Shown: positions 62,701-64,000 of the stretch, in pieces
Numbering within the stretch: the stretch's first letter is position 1
Layout: each line of letters begins with the position of its first letter
NCBI RefSeq assembly: GCF_037975245.1
Contig: NC_092573.1
Span: 8,048,501-8,112,500 of the forward strand
From: Apostichopus japonicus
Taxonomy: Eukaryota > Echinodermata > Holothuroidea > Aspidochirotida > Stichopodidae
Direction of reading: 5' to 3'
Length of the DNA: 64,000 nucleotides
The notes under the pieces: model-generated
Seen by the model: the letters and a program-made list of their open reading frames with translations, nothing else
Databases searched by the model: none
What the model was told of the DNA's origin: nothing
Translations under genes and position numbers: made by a program

Positions 62701-64000
62701 AGATAGTTGGTAGTTTGGTAGCCTAGGGTGTGCTCAATCCTTAATGAAACACATACAGGATAAGTACAAGATAGTTGGTAGCTTGGTAGCCTAGGGTGTC
62801 CTCAATCCTTAATGAAACACATACAGGATAAGTAGAAGATAGTTGGTAGTTTGGTAGCCTAGGGTGTGCTCAATCCTTAATGAAAAACATACAGGATAAG
62901 TACAAGATAGTTGGTAGCTTGGTAGCCTAGGGTGTCCTCAATCCTTAATGAAACACATACAGGATAAGTAGAAGATAGTTGGTAGTTTGGTAGCCTAGGG
63001 TGTGCTCAATCCTTAATGAAACACATACAGAATTAGTACAAGATAGTTGGTAGTTTGGTAGCCTAGGGTGTGCTCAATCCTTAATGAAACACATACAGGA
63101 TAAGTAGAAGATAGTTGGTAGTTTGGTAGCCTAGGGTGTGCTCAATCCTTAATGAAAAACATACAGGATAAGTACAAGATAGTTGGTACGTTTGGTAGCC
63201 TAGGGTGTGCTCAATCCTTAATGAAACACATACAGAATCAGTACAAGATAGTTGGTAGTTTGGTAGCCTAGGGTGTGCTCAATCCTTAATGAAACACATA
63301 CAGAATCAGTACAAGATAGTTGGTAGTTTGGTAGCCTAGGGTGTGCTCAATCCTTAATGAAAAACATACAGGATAAGTACAAGATAGTTGGTACATTTGG
63401 TAGCCTAGGGTGTGCTCAATCCTTAATGAAACACATACAGGATAAGTACAAGATAGTTGGTAGTTTGGTAGCCTAGGGTGCTCAATCCTAAATGAAACAC
63501 ATATAGACTTAGTACAAGATAGTTGGTAGTTAAGATAAAATACCTGAGTGAAATTGAGGACAATGAAGATGATGAGAAGCCAGAGTTGACTAAAGACAAG
63601 ATGCAGACCAGCAAATAACCAGGTGAGACAGATAAGGACCCAGAAGATGAAGATGAGCTTGACCTCTGCAGCAGGAATTAAAAAAATGAGAAAATGGAAA
63701 ATTAAAGAAGTTAAATATGTCTGTTCAATGATTTACATTCCATGCATGTGTAATTTTACAATCTTAATTATGAATAAATATTTTGAATAAATTTAAAATG
63801 GAAATAAATCAAATTGAATATGAAATTGTTAGTGATATGGACATAATTAAATGTTGAAACGGTGCCATTTTCACCAAAAAAAACTGGTATTTCTGGTGCT
63901 GGATTTGCTACAGGATGAAAATTGTTTGCTTTACGGTACAGTTTCCTAATAAAACTACAATTGTTTATACAGAATACGGCAAATTTGTTGTAGCACAAAC
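56418..64000 (-). CDS. ADGRV1 (VLGR1) 3' end: adhesion GPCR TM6 to C-terminus
   Basis: Three exons join in phase: 63665-63544, 57686-57459 and 56792-56418. They encode TM6 (LIFIFWVLICLTWLFAGL), TM7 (NFTQ-GIYAFVVYTVL) and the cytoplasmic tail. Two tail features identify the gene from knowledge of vertebrate ADGRV1: the SQEFDDLIFALKTG block and the C-terminal IADTHL, a class I PDZ ligand. In vertebrates this tail binds the Usher proteins harmonin and whirlin at hair-cell ankle links and the photoreceptor periciliary membrane. The giant Calx-beta ectodomain and the first TM helices lie beyond the right edge. Retention of the DTHL ligand in this invertebrate supports an ancient Usher-type complex. 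Confidence 0.93.
57459..57686 (-). CDS. ADGRV1 penultimate exon: TM7 and proximal tail
   Basis: A 228-nt phase 0-0 exon with acceptor TTCTCCTTCAG and donor GTGAGT. It begins GIYAFVVYTVLRNQ, which completes TM7, then a cytoplasmic stretch rich in Asn (SLNNQLDNT, ENNRYNSHSN) ending AAYTNPV. Confidence 0.92.
59273..59345 (+). repeat. tRNA-like SINE head
   Basis: GGGTAGCCAGTGAAATCTG (A-box-like) and TTGGTTCAAATCACTTTCTA (B-box-like) are at near tRNA spacing. It is in the large ADGRV1 intron. No plausible cloverleaf with an anticodon stem was found, so it is called a SINE fragment, not a tRNA gene. Confidence 0.5.
61738..61802 (+). repeat. G-rich purine tract
   Basis: Alternating GGGGAGG and GGGAAGG blocks, about 65 bp of almost pure purine on the plus strand (C-rich in the ADGRV1 transcript). 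It has enough G-runs to form a quadruplex on the plus strand. Confidence 0.85.
62365..63532. repeat. 68-bp minisatellite, 17 copies, in ADGRV1 intron
   Basis: The unit carries GTAGTTTGGTAGCCTAGGGT, then GTGCTCAATCCTTAATGAAA and CACATACAGGATAAGTACAA. Seventeen CCTAGGGTG landmarks were counted. Units vary at defined spots (GTGTGCTC or GTGTCCTC, AGGATAAG or AGAATTAG, AAACACA or AAAAACA, TAGTTTGG or TACGTTTGG). Some variants recur in adjacent pairs, suggesting duplication of dimers. The array stops about 10 bp from the donor of the TM6 exon. Confidence 0.95.
63544..63665 (-). CDS. ADGRV1 exon: TM6 and extracellular loop 3
   Basis: A 122-nt exon (phase 1 in, 0 out) after CTGCTGCAG. It encodes EVKLIFIFWVLICLTWLFAG, a short loop (LHLVFSQLW) and the start of TM7 up to NFTQ. 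The donor is GTATTT, weaker than its neighbours. Confidence 0.9.

Noticed and set aside
62365-63532. CRISPR-like array
   Set aside because: The 68-bp units are contiguous with no unique spacers, in a eukaryotic intron.

Overview
This window looks like genomic DNA from a marine invertebrate deuterostome. It is AT-rich, its genes are split into many small exons with GT/AG introns, and it is full of simple repeats, minisatellites, foldback elements, tRNA-derived SINE-like pieces and a Penelope-like retroelement. An echinoderm is my best guess, possibly a sea cucumber, but no species-diagnostic sequence is visible. No bacterial operons, CRISPR array or rRNA were seen.

Three genes can be rebuilt from exons whose reading phases join without a break. 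Gene 1 (+ strand, 10017-31182) has 20 coding exons and encodes a predicted secreted protein of 1751 residues: a signal peptide, two copies of an unassigned Cys-containing module (called M here) and 15 fibronectin type III (FN3) domains. It has no membrane segment. Gene 2 (- strand, 48568-35228) has 7 coding exons and encodes a 631-residue type I membrane protein: signal peptide, one M module, one FN3 domain, one membrane helix, and a long acidic tail with 17 tyrosines, about nine of them in repeated SH2-docking-like contexts. The two genes converge and share the M module, so they look like a membrane receptor and a large secreted relative. Gene 3 (- strand, 56418-63665 and beyond the right edge) is the 3' end of ADGRV1 (VLGR1), the giant adhesion GPCR: TM6, TM7 and the tail with its DTHL PDZ ligand.

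A segmental duplication frames gene 1. Copy B (about 33115-42945) holds the 3' half of gene 2. Copy A (base 1 or earlier to about 6420) is a decayed version in the same orientation that has lost the membrane exon and most of the FN3 domain. Its tail exon carries an in-frame stop and a roughly 320-bp internal deletion. Copy A serves as an empty-site control for insertions in copy B: a 311-bp foldback MITE, and a SINE/(TA)n insertion flanked by a 15-bp direct repeat.

Layout: 1-6420 copy A with pseudogene; 6718-9121 Penelope-like element with a possible decayed hammerhead ribozyme; 10017-31182 gene 1; 31183-33114 intergenic; 33115-42945 copy B with the gene 2 3' exons; 43725-48568 gene 2 5' exons, with an intron carrying a foldback element and a 39-bp minisatellite; 48569-56417 intergenic DNA with a 441-bp foldback element and the likely ADGRV1 3' UTR; 56418-64000 ADGRV1, with a 17-copy 68-bp minisatellite ending against a splice donor.
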